DNA of 64,000 nt, taken from the NCBI GenBank assembly GCA_033002965.1, contig JAURVB010014813.1, forward strand, positions 162,199 to 226,198. The letters run 5' to 3'. The notes below the pieces were generated by a model. The model ran no database searches and was not told the origin of the DNA. It was given only the letters and a program-made list of their open reading frames with translations. Made by a program: the position numbers and the translations under genes. This document shows positions 12,859 through 23,915 of the stretch, in pieces. This stretch comes from Piper betle. Lineage: Eukaryota; Streptophyta; Magnoliopsida; Piperales; Piperaceae. Position 1 is the stretch's first letter. Each line of letters begins with the position of its first letter.

Positions 12859-13179
12859 GGCTCCAAGCTAAATCTGCAAAATAAGGCTTAGATACAACGC
12901 TTGTGTGATGATTGATAATAACGTAATTATACGCTTGAAAAGTCGAGCATCCTAGGTGAATTGTGGTATGAATGTCTGAAGAGTTTTATTATTGGTTGTC
13001 AATATACATAACATCAAAAAGACGATAGTCGTGTAATACAGCAGAGTTTGGCGAATCTGTTCTGTCTCTCTTCGCCATACGTTCTCTGTTGGGAACAAAT
13101 ATCTTTAGTTGGGTTGCGATCATTTTACTCGAATTTCACCCCGATAAAATAATATAGGTCTTATAGAAAAGTAGGAGAA
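12859..13179. other. 3' UTR of the FMN-binding gene and short spacer
   Basis: This is non-coding AT-rich DNA following the stop codon. It probably holds the 3' UTR (several AATA/ATAA-rich stretches) and the 5' flank of the tRNA gene. No repeat or open frame of note. Confidence 0.5.
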
Positions 13180-13253
13180 GGGGATGTAGCTCAAACGGTT
13201 AGAGCGCTCGCTTTGCATGCGAGAGGTACAGGGTTCGATACCCTGCATCTCCA
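13180..13253 (+). tRNA. tRNA-Ala (anticodon TGC), nuclear type
   Basis: A complete cloverleaf can be drawn by eye. The acceptor GGGGATG pairs with CATCTCC with one G-U pair. The D stem is GCTC/GAGC, the anticodon stem CTCGC/GCGAG encloses TTTGCAT with anticodon TGC, and the T stem is CAGGG/CCCTG with loop TTCGATA. The discriminator base is A and no CCA is encoded. The internal A box (TAGCTC...) and B box (GGTTCGATACC) are present. A T5 run at 13256-13260 immediately downstream is a good RNA polymerase III terminator. There is no intron. It decodes alanine GCA codons in cytosolic translation. Confidence 0.96.
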
Positions 13254-13255
13254 TC

Positions 13256-13260
13256 TTTTT
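13256..13260 (+). terminator. RNA polymerase III T-run terminator of tRNA-Ala
   Basis: Five consecutive T residues start two bases after the discriminator base of the tRNA-Ala gene, the usual position for Pol III termination in plants. Confidence 0.85.
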
Positions 13261-13790
13261 AAAAAAGTATGCAGTTGTATCTTAAATCCCCAACTTACTT
13301 TTTAATGATTTATACCTGAGTGATATTGTCCATGCAATTCATCTGATTGGTTGCATGGGTAGCCCTAATTATCATTCGTCACCTCCACTCCATTGCCATG
13401 TTAGAATAAGAAGACAATAGAACTGGTTGTAGTTGAATTGATACCAAGTTGCAATAATATAACACAAAAGTACAACACAAATCCCAGTCATCTTACAAAT
13501 CTTACAACAGCTTATTTCCAGCTTTTCTTCACTTAAAATGCAATGGCATACCCAAAACGGTTCTCAAAAGCGAACCATTTTGATCATTCGAAGGATTTCT
13601 TGCTGCCCAACTCATGTGATTGATTGATTAATGTTATATTGTAATACACACGCCAACTTGATAGCTTTAGTGAGTCCAAATCCCCCACCGTGCAAAATGG
13701 GTGAAAATTCTCAAAATAAGAGTTTAGCATTAAAAAATTATTAAAATAAGGTTCTTTTCAAGAACTCTTATTGGTGATTATGACCATCGT
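13261..13790. other. Intergenic spacer
   Basis: AT-rich non-coding DNA between the tRNA gene and the CIA2-like remnant. I see no gene, RNA or clear repeat. Confidence 0.5.
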
Positions 13791-13958
13791 GTGTCTCGGA
13801 TCCACCTGAGGAGATTTGTCTCCGCTTTACGTACTTTGCTCTGCATGGGAACCAGCTTTAGTTTATATCTTTTCATTCGTGTGTCCTTCGATGCCGGAGA
13901 TGTTATAGTCCACGGCCATGGCCGCCGTAGTCGACTTCGTACCTGCGGTGCCAGCCAA

Positions 13959-14234
13959 AGAAGACGCAGCCGGAGGAAGAGGTTGAACCAGGCGTACGCC
14001 GAAGCCGCCCCCTTGCTGTCCGCCCTCCACCCCACCATCTTCTCCGCGGACAATCTCTCACTCAGGCTGCCGGCGTGCTGCCGGTCCGCCGGCGACGAAG
14101 CTTGTGAGGCTGATTCGTATGAGAGAAAGGAGAAGAAGATTGGGGAGGAAAGCGGAGTAGTACTAGTGCATGATGAGTTTCCCACCGGGAAACGGGGTCT
14201 GAAATTGGACTACGATGGAGTTCTGAGAGCTTGG
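13959..14234 (+). pseudogene. Remnant of a CIA2-like (CCT-motif family) gene
   Basis: The plus-strand frame open from 13791 to 14282 contains two blocks typical of the plant CIA2/CIL family, nuclear regulators of plastid protein-import and ribosomal genes. One is an Arg/Lys-rich start leading to KRLNQAYAEAAPLLSALHPT (about 13974-14033). The other is GLKLDYDGVLRAW (about 14196-14234), the element that precedes the CCT motif in the family. In real members these are separated by a few hundred residues and followed by a C-terminal CCT domain; here they lie about 55 residues apart and the frame ends without CCT. The residues before 13959 look unlike the family N-terminus. The segment is GC-rich, unlike its surroundings. 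I read it as a deleted, dead copy. The family call rests on remembered similarity and needs a search. Confidence 0.5.
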
Positions 14235-14282
14235 CGGTGCCGGTCTCCCCTTCTCCTCTTGATCATGAATAAAGCATGGTGA

Positions 14283-15383
14283 GTTTGCACCATGACATGC
14301 TGGTCACAAATACGCTGTCATGTTTCTCCATCTCTTTGCCTTTATTTATATTTCTGTGAAATGCTGTTATCTTCTACGGGTGTAAAGGCATGATTTTTGT
14401 GAACAGAAAAATGAAGGAAAATCTTTAAGTTTTGAACAAAGAATGGTGCCTTTCCTTCTTGAAATTGTTAGTTGCAGTGACGAAACTCAGTCGTATGCCC
14501 TTCTTACACATGAACAATATTGTGCAGTTAAAGGTGCAACGGCCTTGTTAGATATGAAAATTTTTGCGTAGTTAAGATGCAACGGCTCAAGAGCGTCACA
14601 ACAACAGCAATATTTACCGTCCTCTCAAACTAGGCATGAACAATATTGTTCAATCTCTCCAAGCATAATTTTAATGTGTATTTTTTAAAAAAAATAACAT
14701 GGTCTTGTGTTCTTTAAAACAATTAGATTTTGAGACAAATACAAGTCACAGAGAGTAAAATATTGATTTTTTGGATTAATAATGTTAGAAGGGTGTTCAC
14801 AGTCGGCTGCATTCAAATAGTCTTAGTTGCACCTCATCATGATCGGGTACTCTTGCGGGAGTTGCATAAAATGGTACATTTATCGGCTCCAACGTTAAGC
14901 TAAGAGGGCTTGGTCGGTTGAAAATGAAAAAATTTTTGCTCCTCTGCCAGGAGCGAAGCCGATGGGAATGTCTAGCGTCCCAACCGTTGATGATCGGAGT
15001 CATCGACGCGAGGACGGTCGGCGTCTCCAACGGTATCACTCCCGGGAGTTGCCAAAACCACTTCAAAGATAATAATATCTTCTCTCACTCTCAAGTGGAG
15101 GTACAATAATACCATTGACTTAAAAAGGCCGTCTTGTGTTCTATAAAACAATTAGATTTTTGAGACAAATACAAGTCACAGCTTGCCCTATTGGAGTCTT
15201 AGTTAAAAGGTAATTTTGTTAGTGTTTGGCATCTAGTCTGATAATAATTATAATAGGGAAACAATTTTTTTCTCTAGATTCTTTTTTCTCCTAATCACTT
15301 CTAAGCAAAAGGGTACTTGGTAGATGGAGAAAGGATTTGTTGTAGTAAATACCATATCAATATCAAACTCCATTAGCAACCGT
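14283..15383. other. Intergenic DNA with a split direct repeat
   Basis: No gene. A direct repeat of about 50 bp containing the words AAACAATTAGATTTTGAGAC and CAAATACAAGTCACAG occurs at about 14701-14752 and again at 15130-15181, one base longer in its T run. The roughly 380 bp between them (14753-15129) is a different, more GC-rich sequence. This suggests either an insertion with long duplicated flanks or a local duplication. Confidence 0.5.
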
Positions 15384-16313
15384 CACTAGTAAAAAATCAG
15401 TCTTCAATGATTGAAAATATGGTCGCTAAAGATCAGAATATGGTTGTTGATGAAATTTGCGACCGGATTTGCGACCACATAATTTGGTCGCAGTAGCTAG
15501 GGTTGGTGATAAAATTTGTGATTAAAAAGAAATCTTGTCGCAATAAAATTTGTGATAAAAAAGAAATCTTATCGAAAAAGAAAATTTTTAAAATAACTGT
15601 TTTTTTGTTTTAAATTATATGTTTAATAAAAAATATATAAATAAATAGATATAATGATAATATATATATATATATATATATAAACATAGAATGGAAGTTA
15701 AATCTAAAATACAATAAATTATTCAATATTATACATGAAATATAAATTAAATATTTAATACAAAAAGGACAGACCAGAACGATCACGAGGGCATATTAGG
15801 GTCATAATTAAAAGGTCACAACACTAATATTTACATTTTTGTCATTATATAACAAAGCATTTGAGCATCCAAATCACCATTAATGGACTGAACAAGTCGA
15901 TCATCTCTATTCTGAGTCTCTTCCCTCAGTCACTAGTCTCTTTTGTCAAAAAGTTAGGTAAGCTGGCGGTCTTATGCCTCAACCTTTTCCCTAATCACCT
16001 CCTACATCTTTGTGACCTTTGTGTCTCTATCCTATTCACCTATCTCTAAATCCTCGCACTGACAAATGAAGACTCATCAGAGCTTAAGGCTTATTATGGG
16101 TCACTACATGGTTACTAAACCATATATATATTATGTGACTGGACTTGTGGTCACAAATAAATCATAAAATTTATCTGTTTCAATGCGGTAGATAATTTGT
16201 GACCAAATTTAGTAGATAAGCAATATTCTACTATTGATTTTTAAAAATTTTGTTGTTTTTTTTGAAATTTTTATTATTGTTTAAGAGTAATATTTTTATC
16301 TGATTTTGTAGTG
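15384..16313 (+). mobile_element. Possible non-autonomous CACTA (En/Spm)-like element
   Basis: The left end reads CACTAGTAAAAAATCAG. About 930 bp later the sequence ends TCTGATTTTGTAGTG, whose reverse complement is CACTACAAAATCAGA, giving a plausible CACTA terminal inverted repeat. Inside the ends are repeated GCGACC/GGTCGC and GTGACCAAAT-like words, as expected for subterminal transposase-binding repeats. I see no transposase frame. I could not identify a matching 3-bp target duplication, so the right boundary is uncertain. An (AT)n tract lies at about 15660-15681. Confidence 0.4.
15658..15682. repeat. (TA)n microsatellite
   Basis: About twelve consecutive TA dinucleotides in AT-rich DNA. 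Likely length-polymorphic. Confidence 0.9.
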
Positions 16314-18239
16314 TATTGTTATGTTAATCTAAGACATTTTCTTCATTTTAAAGTTTTTTAAAAATAAGTTATCGGAAATAAAGACGACCTAAATCTACAA
16401 ATTCGACTCTCGATTCTTAATTGAGCTTTAAATTTATTAGTATCTAATTAATGTATAAAATCTTATGACAATTTAAAGTTTGGAGAACATAGGTTTTGTT
16501 TGACTTGATTTATATTTTTAGTTAGTATACAACTAATAAAATATATTTTAATTAGAATATTATCTTTTACTTAGAAAAAATGCTTTATTTAAAATTCATT
16601 ACTAATATTCAAAATTATATTGAATATAATATTTAAATTTTTAAAATTTTATTTATAAAATATTTAAATTTTAAAAATAATTATTAAATATTTTTAATGG
16701 AAAAGGGTTCAATTGTAAAATAATGGCACATGATTAAGTGTGGTGAATTTATATGAAATGAGAGAGAAATATGACAAATTATGTTTGTTAATAATGGAAG
16801 CGTAGAAGATTATAGAATAAAATAATATAGTAGTATAATTAATATGGTAATGACGGACTAGCCTTATCATAAATCAGCTATAAATAGAAGAACAGCAATT
16901 AGAAGAAAGGTTTTACTTAAGCTTTATCATCATCGTGCAAATAAAACCTATGTTTAAATAAAGAAAGTAAAGAAGTTGCCTGATTTAAATTCTTACTTTA
17001 TTTCCTAATTTGCATTGCTAATCGCTTACATGTGTGATTTCGCAACATTAAATAAGTTTTAGTTATTTATTATTCTTATATTTGATTACATTCAAGTGAT
17101 TTAGATTTAAGATTAAATTTAAATTACTTAGAATATAATGTATTTTCATTGAAGAAATTTTCTATAATATTTATTTATATTATCTAAATTGTTCTATTGT
17201 AGATATTTATTTAAGTATAGTCTTGTTGTATATTGTATTTATTTTTAAAAATATTAATATATTATCATTTACTAATTATTTGATATTCATTAATTTTTTA
17301 ATTTCATAAATCTGCATTGGGAAGAAATGTTAGAAACGGGTTTGGTTTTAGATGATTTAGATTTTCTACTTCTAATTGTAATAAAGAAATATTAAATTTG
17401 TAATTTATTTTATTTTATGAATAAAAAATAAAAAAATAATATCATACTATAGTAAGAAGATGCATGACAAATCCCAATTAAACTAATGTTCTATATAAAT
17501 AGGAAATAAAGGGTAATATTGGACACATGGCGACACTATATTAAAAGTCTTTGCTTTTATATATTAATACAAGTATATAAATATAGATTAGTTAAGTCTT
17601 ATATTAACTATAAGTAAGAATCTGCTGTAAGGCTTACAACTATATTAGCTTTAAGGCACAATCAAGTTCAAGTAAATCATCCCCTCATTAAATACCTTTG
17701 ATTAAATACCTTTGTGACACTTTTTTTATTTAAAAAATGTATAACTACTTAAAATTCTGTAGCTATTCATTTTACAGCAATTATTTTTCATTAAGTATGG
17801 ATATTGATTAACTGATTTTTTATTTTAGGTGGAACCTAATTTCGTTCTTTCCTATTAAAAGATTAAATCTTGTTTTAATGTTTTCCTAGTTTAAGTCTGT
17901 AAAACTCTGAAAATAATTAGGTTATTTTATTTTGGGTTTTGTAAATATTAGAACAATTCTTAATTGTTATTTAATTAAATTAACTCTTGGAAATGAATAT
18001 TATAAATTAAATGTGAGTGTGAGTTAACACTCGTTCATATTAACTCAATAATCAATTTTTTTGACTTTTCGTTATTACACAAATGATTAGTGTTTAATAT
18101 AATTATGTGTGATTATATTTTTTTATAAAATTTAATGTAGTAACTTCTTGCATTGCACAAATATTCTTCTATATAAAGGAAGATTTTATTGATGGTAAAT
18201 AAAATATTAACTTGATAGTTTTTAGAGAAGTTTTATTCA
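16314..18239. other. Very AT-rich intergenic DNA, with one relative of the 23.7 kb foldback element
   Basis: No gene. About 17340-17570 resembles the element at 23.66-24.06 kb. Shared blocks are the TTTAGATTTTCTACTTCTA motif and the pair GGGTAATATT ... ACACATGG followed by a GCGACACTATATTA-like stretch. The rest is simple A/T-rich sequence without recognisable structure. Confidence 0.45.
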
Positions 18240-18682
18240 TATTAGGATCACGTGTCGTAGTGGTAGGTGCCTCATTAAAATTTCAAGTCCATATAATTAC
18301 TTGAAATGCTATATATTTCTATTTAGGAGTTTTGGTTGGCCTAAGCCCACATTCGACCACCATGCACCGTGTTCAACTGAGGTCAAAGAATTAGCTCAGT
18401 CCGATATGGGACAACACCCATATTTAAAATTATATATTCCTATTTAGGAGTCTAAGTCGGCCTGAACCCATATTTGCCCACCATGTGCCGAGCGCAACTG
18501 AGGTCAAAGAATTAACTCAATCCGACCACAGGGCAATACTTTGGTCCCATGTATGCGTAATGACGCAAGACGACTCATTATGCACGTATGATACTGAGAG
18601 AGTGAGTCAATGACAAATATTGGTCACTACAAGCTGAGGGTCACGTAACATGTATGCGCATACATGGGATTGCAGCTAGATG
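18240..18682 (+). repeat. Dispersed repeat family, copy A (left part), containing an internal tandem duplication
   Basis: This segment shares ordered blocks with 26.0-26.5 kb (+) and 37.15-37.5 kb (-): ATTACTTGAAATG, CAAAGAATT..CTCA, GACGACTCATTATGCAC and GTCAATGACAAATAT. Within it a unit of about 125 bp starting TTAGGAGT and containing CAACTGAGGTCAAAGAATTA occurs twice (about 18325-18410 and 18447-18530). It is non-coding. It continues after an insertion at 19889. Confidence 0.6.
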
Positions 18683-19888
18683 TGTGTTTGATTAAATGAA
18701 TAACATACAAGTATACATGGTCAAAAAAAGTAATAAAAGAAGAATTTAAGTATCGTCCCATAGAGAAATGAATTTCCTTAAATTAATTGAAGAAAATGAA
18801 ATTAAGAACAAAACAAAAATAATCGACTTAACTAAATTTAAGTAATAACTTTAAATTAAAAACAGAGTTATAATGATAAAACTCGTTCTAGAGTCGAATT
18901 TTCCTTTACATGAATTTAATATTCATCACATCTTACTCTTATATTTTATTCTCTCAAATTGCTGATCTAAGAGAATTATATGACATGGTGGCTCCGCTCC
19001 TTCATATATCTATTATTTTGCCTCAATTTCTACCTCCTGTTGATAATTGATTAATCAACAAAATAACACATTAAAATTTACCTTACAATCGCATATGATA
19101 TTGTGTATCTCCCGACCACAATAACATACAAGTTAAAAGACTCATCATATGATGAATTATCAATGACTAATCTAACTGATTTCTAATTTCTCCTGAAATC
19201 TAATTAAACCTCATGATCTAAATAATAGGTAATCAATCTACTCTTAACATTAAGAAAATGATAATTTAAGCAATCCATTTGAATAAAAGAGTAAGAGGTT
19301 GAAATGAATTCAATTAAATTACGTTAAATTCCATTCTTCTTTAGAATGAAATAAAAGATTGCTCCTTAATAAAAATAGAAAATATTATAAAGGAGAAACT
19401 ACTTTTCATTATGAAAGGAAAAGAATTACAAAACCTAAATCTACTTCTAAGCCAAGAGTTGAGATATCTCAAATAACAAATGACCACCCATTTATATAGA
19501 AGATAACCATTAGATATATAAATTAAAGAAAGTGTTCACAAATTGATGTAATCTAATTAATTATGATTTCCAATCAAGTTTGCAACTCCTCGACTTGCTC
19601 AACCAAGCCTTACGTAAGGCACCCCAAAACCGTCAACATCTTTTCTTTTTGAACTTTGTGAATTTCTTGAAGTAACCATTGGGTAAGTTTTATGACCTTT
19701 CAATTCTTAAGCTTAATTTGTTTATCTTTTTTTGCATTAAAACTCCAAAATTAAGTATAACTCATAAAATATTAATTAACACTAAAATATAACGAGAAAT
19801 ATCACCTATTTTGATATAATTTATACTCGGGATATACAAAATCACATTAAAAATATAGGTAAAAATTATACACTTTAAACACTTAACA
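18683..19888. mobile_element. Nested insertion of 1,206 bp with TG...CA ends, possibly a solo LTR
   Basis: The copy-A repeat is interrupted exactly here. The sequence before 18683 (TGCAGCTAGATG) and after 19888 (ATGGGTGGCCACC) together match the uninterrupted relative near 26425-26445 (ACTAAATGGGGCAGCCACC). The inserted DNA begins TGTGTTTG and ends CTTAACA, so it has the TG...CA ends of LTRs, and ATG flanks both sides as a possible 3-bp (or degraded longer) target duplication. It has no coding frame of note. A solo LTR is plausible; other insertion types are possible. Confidence 0.45.
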
Positions 19889-19960
19889 ATGGGTGGCCAC
19901 CCTCCCAGCATAATAAGAGCTTGGCATAGGCTCTTAATCATTAAAATGTTTAAATTCAGA
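19889..19960 (+). repeat. Dispersed repeat family, copy A (right part)
   Basis: The GGTGGCCACCCTCCCAGCATAA block and the AGGCTCTTAATCATT-like end match 26430-26480, which is the right end of copy B. This completes the element split by the 18683-19888 insertion. Confidence 0.5.
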
Positions 19961-21146
19961 TGTTGTGGAATATATTAACTTGTTTCTTATAATTATAAAA
20001 CTTAGTGTTTTTATCACTAATGCGGAATTACCTCCACAAGTATGACCATGGAAGGATGGGTAGAGTCGGGGCAGCTGGAGGACTCTGTGATTTGACTTTT
20101 AAATTTTCTTATTTATCATTATACTTTTAGATCGTCTGCATGACAGTGGAATTTCGGTTCATTTCATGGGGCTTAGATTTTTCCGAGCATTTGTTATATT
20201 AAATTTTATGTCATGAATTTATTTAAAATCTTAAAAATTAATAAAAAATTAATTTATGAGACACTTAGTTTTATATAGTAACATTTGGCTATGGCTCAGA
20301 ACGGGTGAGTCGTTACAAAGTCTAAGTCATATTTTAATTTTCTTCTAAAACTAGGAAAGAATTTTTCTCTTCTATAAATATGAGAAGCTTGTACACTTAT
20401 GCCATCATTGATTTGAGAAAATAAAGTATTTTCTAGTTCAAAAGCTCGTTTGGTTACTACTATGTCAATTGCCACTTTTTTGGTTGAGGATTAAGAAAAT
20501 ATAGAGAAAGGTGAATAATTGTTTTTATTTACATGGTTGCATCATATGATTAGAAAGTTTAATTGTTTTCTAGTTTGAATAAGGTTCTTAATACTGTTAT
20601 AATTTTTCACTTTGAAAAATTACTTGAGTGGCTTCAAGCTACTTTTTCCCCCTATTATTCTCCCTTTCTCTTAAATGTGTATTTTCTCTTATATTCTCAT
20701 AATTCCTTAATGTTGCTCTCTTATTCCTCCAAATTCTTCTTTTTCTCTTCCATTCCTCCTAAATTTCCACCTATTCTTCCCTTACTCCCAATTCCCCTTA
20801 ATTTTATTTTTTGTTCTCTTTTATTTTCCCTCCACGTTGTTGCCCATCACATAATTATTGGATAGAAATTATAGGTAAAATCCCATAAGATTATTAGTGA
20901 ATGAGACTTATGGAAGATTCACCTTTACTAATGTATCTACAAATGACCATATTGTTCATCCTTATTGGAGTTTAACAATATGCATATAATTTGACCTAAC
21001 ATGTTCTTAAGATCATCTTTTTTCCCCCATGCTCTTAGGATCATCTTTAGTACTTAGTCCAATGTGTTTTTGCGTAATTTTAACCCAAAACTTGTGGATC
21101 TATTTCTTCTATATGTATATTATAATCTGTTAATGTTTCGAATTGT
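19961..21146. other. Intergenic DNA
   Basis: AT-rich, non-coding. A CT-rich stretch at about 20645-20835 supports a 100-residue open frame that is Phe/Leu/Ser/Pro-rich and looks compositional. I see no gene or clear repeat. Confidence 0.45.
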
Positions 21147-23373
21147 AACACCCCAACCCCAGTTCACGCTCGTAAACTGAACCGGAATGCCACTAGTCCA
21201 GGTTGGGTCAGCTAACCTAAACCCGCTAACTTGGACCCAGCCCATGTGAATTTACTCTGGGTGTCTCGAAATGAAAGATGTTAATTACTATGCATGGATG
21301 GCACAAAAATAAACCTAACATACTACTACATGGATGACATGAAAACTAATTTTACATACCAAAATGCCTACGATAAAATCAAAAAAATTCATAAAATAAG
21401 TGGACAGAGTCTTCCCTAAAAGTGCAATTAAAGGCCACTATGTCAAATCAATATGTATATATATATAAATAATTAATAAAACATTCACACAATAAATTCA
21501 TTCAATTGTATAATTCATTACTGTATTGAGTGATTTCCTTTATCTTACTTAACTGGGTCTTGACCCATCTATGCATTCTATTCACATCTCTAATTAATTT
21601 TGGGCCTTGACTTACCTGATGTATTTCTTCAATGTTTAACATATTTATTAACATGTCATCGTTAACAATTTTCCTACTGTAACATACATTATATCACACC
21701 ACATTATCATGTATTGTATTTCATTGCATCATCTTCAAAATATTAAACATGCGATCATCTGACAAGTGTGTATGCAAGAGACGTCATTGCTTCTCCATCT
21801 AGGCTGGCTCATCCTACCCCTAATCATCACCTACATATATTAAAAAAACACGTCAGTAACCAGTATTACTAGTCAAAAAATATAACTAATATCAAACTGG
21901 TTATGAGAGCAAGTTCTCAAATGAAAGAAAACATTCATATATTTCCCTTGAACTCTCTGAAAGGCACCTACTGAGGCGCCACTGTGGTGCAGACTCGGTA
22001 GAATCCTAAACTGACTAGTCTGTTGCTACTGATTTTCTCATTACTGTGCTACAGACTCGGTGGCATCGTGAACTGACTATTCTGTTGTTGCTGATTTTCC
22101 CATTTCATTTTTTGATCCCTCAGTACTATTAGTATATCATAAACCCTCTCCTTACTACCATAATTCTTCTGACCTTGAGCACGAAAACAGAGTACTCTCA
22201 GATAGTCGCCTTTAGTAACCCTTTAGTACCTGTAGACCTCCACGTTTCTCCGGGTGTGAGGAACTCAAAACGGGAGTTGTCAGGATCCCTCGGGATTGGA
22301 ACAGCCCGTTCACTAATCTAGAGCCTGCTTGACTGGTATGTGCACCCGCTCATGATCCTAAACGCACCTGAGTAGAATCGCGGCGAGCTCCTAATCCGTA
22401 CCACATCAAAACTAAATACTAACGCCTAGTATAATACATGAATGATACACTTCTCATCAATCCATACAAGACAACACCTATTTACATGCATTTAAATTCA
22501 AACTCTAATTCATTAGTATCATCCGTTAACATGCATTTAAATTTAAATCAACACCTATTTACAATCACACCACAATCATGAAACAATCAAATAAAATCGG
22601 ATAAATTTCTATACCTAATCGTTAGTTATGCGGCAATGGCGACAAGGTTGTGGCTGGCTCAAGTGAGAATCGCGGGTAAGAGGGAAGGGAAAAAAGAAGA
22701 AGGAAGTAGGGTGAGGAGGATGGTGGTAGCTGGATGTTAAAAGTGTCAGAAGTGTGGAATAAATAGATGTCAGGGAGGGAAAAAACGAGTGGTCCGTGAG
22801 AAAAATGAGTAATCGGTGAGAAAAATAAGTAGTCTAAGGGAAAAATGAATGGTCGGTGAGAAAAAACGAATGGTCGGTGAGAAAAACGAATGGTCGGTGA
22901 GAAAAACGAATGGTCAGGAAGAAAAACGAATGGTCGTCTTGTAATTAAAACTTGACTGACTTGACTTTGACTCTAGAAAAATAATACTAACTTGTAATAC
23001 TAAAAAATCCAGAATAAGAGGGAAAATTCTCATAAAATATAATACACACAATATTACAATAATATATTCTATAACTAATAACGCACCCAAACTGCCCGTA
23101 ACAAGCCCTAATGCGTTATTCGGCCCAAAAAAATTTTACAATCTAATTAAAATATATAAAGAAAAATTTGGCGTATTCTTATATATTCTGATAACTCATT
23201 CTATTGTTGTTGTCTTACTGACATTATCATGATATACTTGGGTACACATAACTCTCATAGTTCATAACACAAGACTGGTCTTATACGCTTGTTCTAAAAT
23301 TGACCCGACTGAAAATAATGGTCGAATCGACCAGTTTAGACTATAAAACTCTGACTCGAATCACGGGTTTTAC
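21147..23373 (+). mobile_element. Possible LTR-type or TGTAACACCCC-ended element
   Basis: The segment begins TGTAACACCCCAACCCC, a start common to plant retroelement LTRs, and a plausible end is GGGTTTTACA at about 23364-23373. Internally it is a mixture of promoter-like and non-coding DNA, with two similar 60-70 bp blocks at about 21990-22110 (CTGACTAGTCTGTTGCTACTG and a near copy) and the 20-bp array at 22780-22936. No gag or pol frame is visible. No target duplication was recognised at these ends, so boundaries and class are tentative. Confidence 0.3.
22780..22936 (+). repeat. Array of about eight 20-bp repeats
   Basis: Units of the form AAAAACGAATGGTCGGTGAG repeat head to tail with small changes. 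The early units are more diverged (AATGAGTAATCGG, AATAAGTAGTCTAAG) and the later ones nearly identical, which suggests recent expansion at the right side. It is not a CRISPR: there are no unique spacers. Confidence 0.85.
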
Positions 23374-23623
23374 ACTAGTTCTATTAGAGCAAGTTAATTA
23401 AGAATGATCATGTGAATGCTATTTATGTTGGAACTGGTCTTTTATTTTTAAGGCTTGTTTGCCATGAATGAAAATATAGTAAAATGTAGGGGGGGGGGAA
23501 ATCAAGTCATCAATCAAACAAAATAGTATATATGTAATATTTTATAACTTTTGTTTAAAATAAATAAGATTTTTTCAAAAGTAGTTTCTCATATATATAA
23601 GAAATTAATTTTATTTATCATAT

Positions 23624-23624
<1 letters not shown>

Positions 23625-23655
<31 letters not shown>
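23625..23655. repeat. (AT)n microsatellite
   Basis: About fourteen AT dinucleotides at the left edge of the foldback element described next. Confidence 0.9.
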
Positions 23656-23656
23656 C

Positions 23657-23915
23657 TTCAATAGGAATTTAATATTTTTGTAAATAATAAACAAAGGGTA
23701 ATATTATCAAATAGGTACAAGACACATGGTGGCATTGTATTAGAAATATTCAGTTATATATATACATATAAAACTGAATATTTCTATTGAATAATACAAT
23801 GCCTTTGTATAATTGAATATTTCTAATACAACGGCACCACGTGTCTTGTACTTATTTTATAATATTATCCTTTATTTACTAGTTATAAAAATATTAAATT
23901 TCTACTAAAGTTTTT
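23657..23915. mobile_element. Foldback (hairpin) MITE-like element
   Basis: The left arm (about 23657-23757) contains GGAATTTAATATTTTTGTAA, then GGGTAATATTATCAAATAGG, then TACAAGACACATGGTGGCAT and TGTATTAGAAATATTCAGTT. The right arm (about 23772-23915) carries the same words in inverted order, for example AATACAACGGCACCACGTGT, CTTGTACTTATTTTATAATATT and AAAAATATTAAATTTCTA. A short TATATATATACATA loop separates the arms. The right arm has an extra internal 36-bp repeat of TGAATATTTCT. The RNA or single strand would fold into a long hairpin. A relative lies at 17.34-17.57 kb. Confidence 0.65.

Noticed and set aside
13778..14185. 135-residue minus-strand frame
   Set aside because: Opposite the CIA2-like blocks, which are recognisable on the plus strand; no motif of its own.
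20563..20865. 100-residue Phe/Leu-rich frame resembling a membrane protein
   Set aside because: Arises from a T/C-rich tract; hydrophobicity is compositional and no splice context fits.
22780..22936. CRISPR-like array
   Set aside because: The units are contiguous without unique spacers and the genome is a plant; it is a minisatellite.
21147..23373. Complete autonomous LTR retrotransposon
   Set aside because: The TGTAACACCCC start is suggestive, but there is no gag, protease, integrase or reverse-transcriptase frame and no clear target duplication, so only a tentative element is listed.
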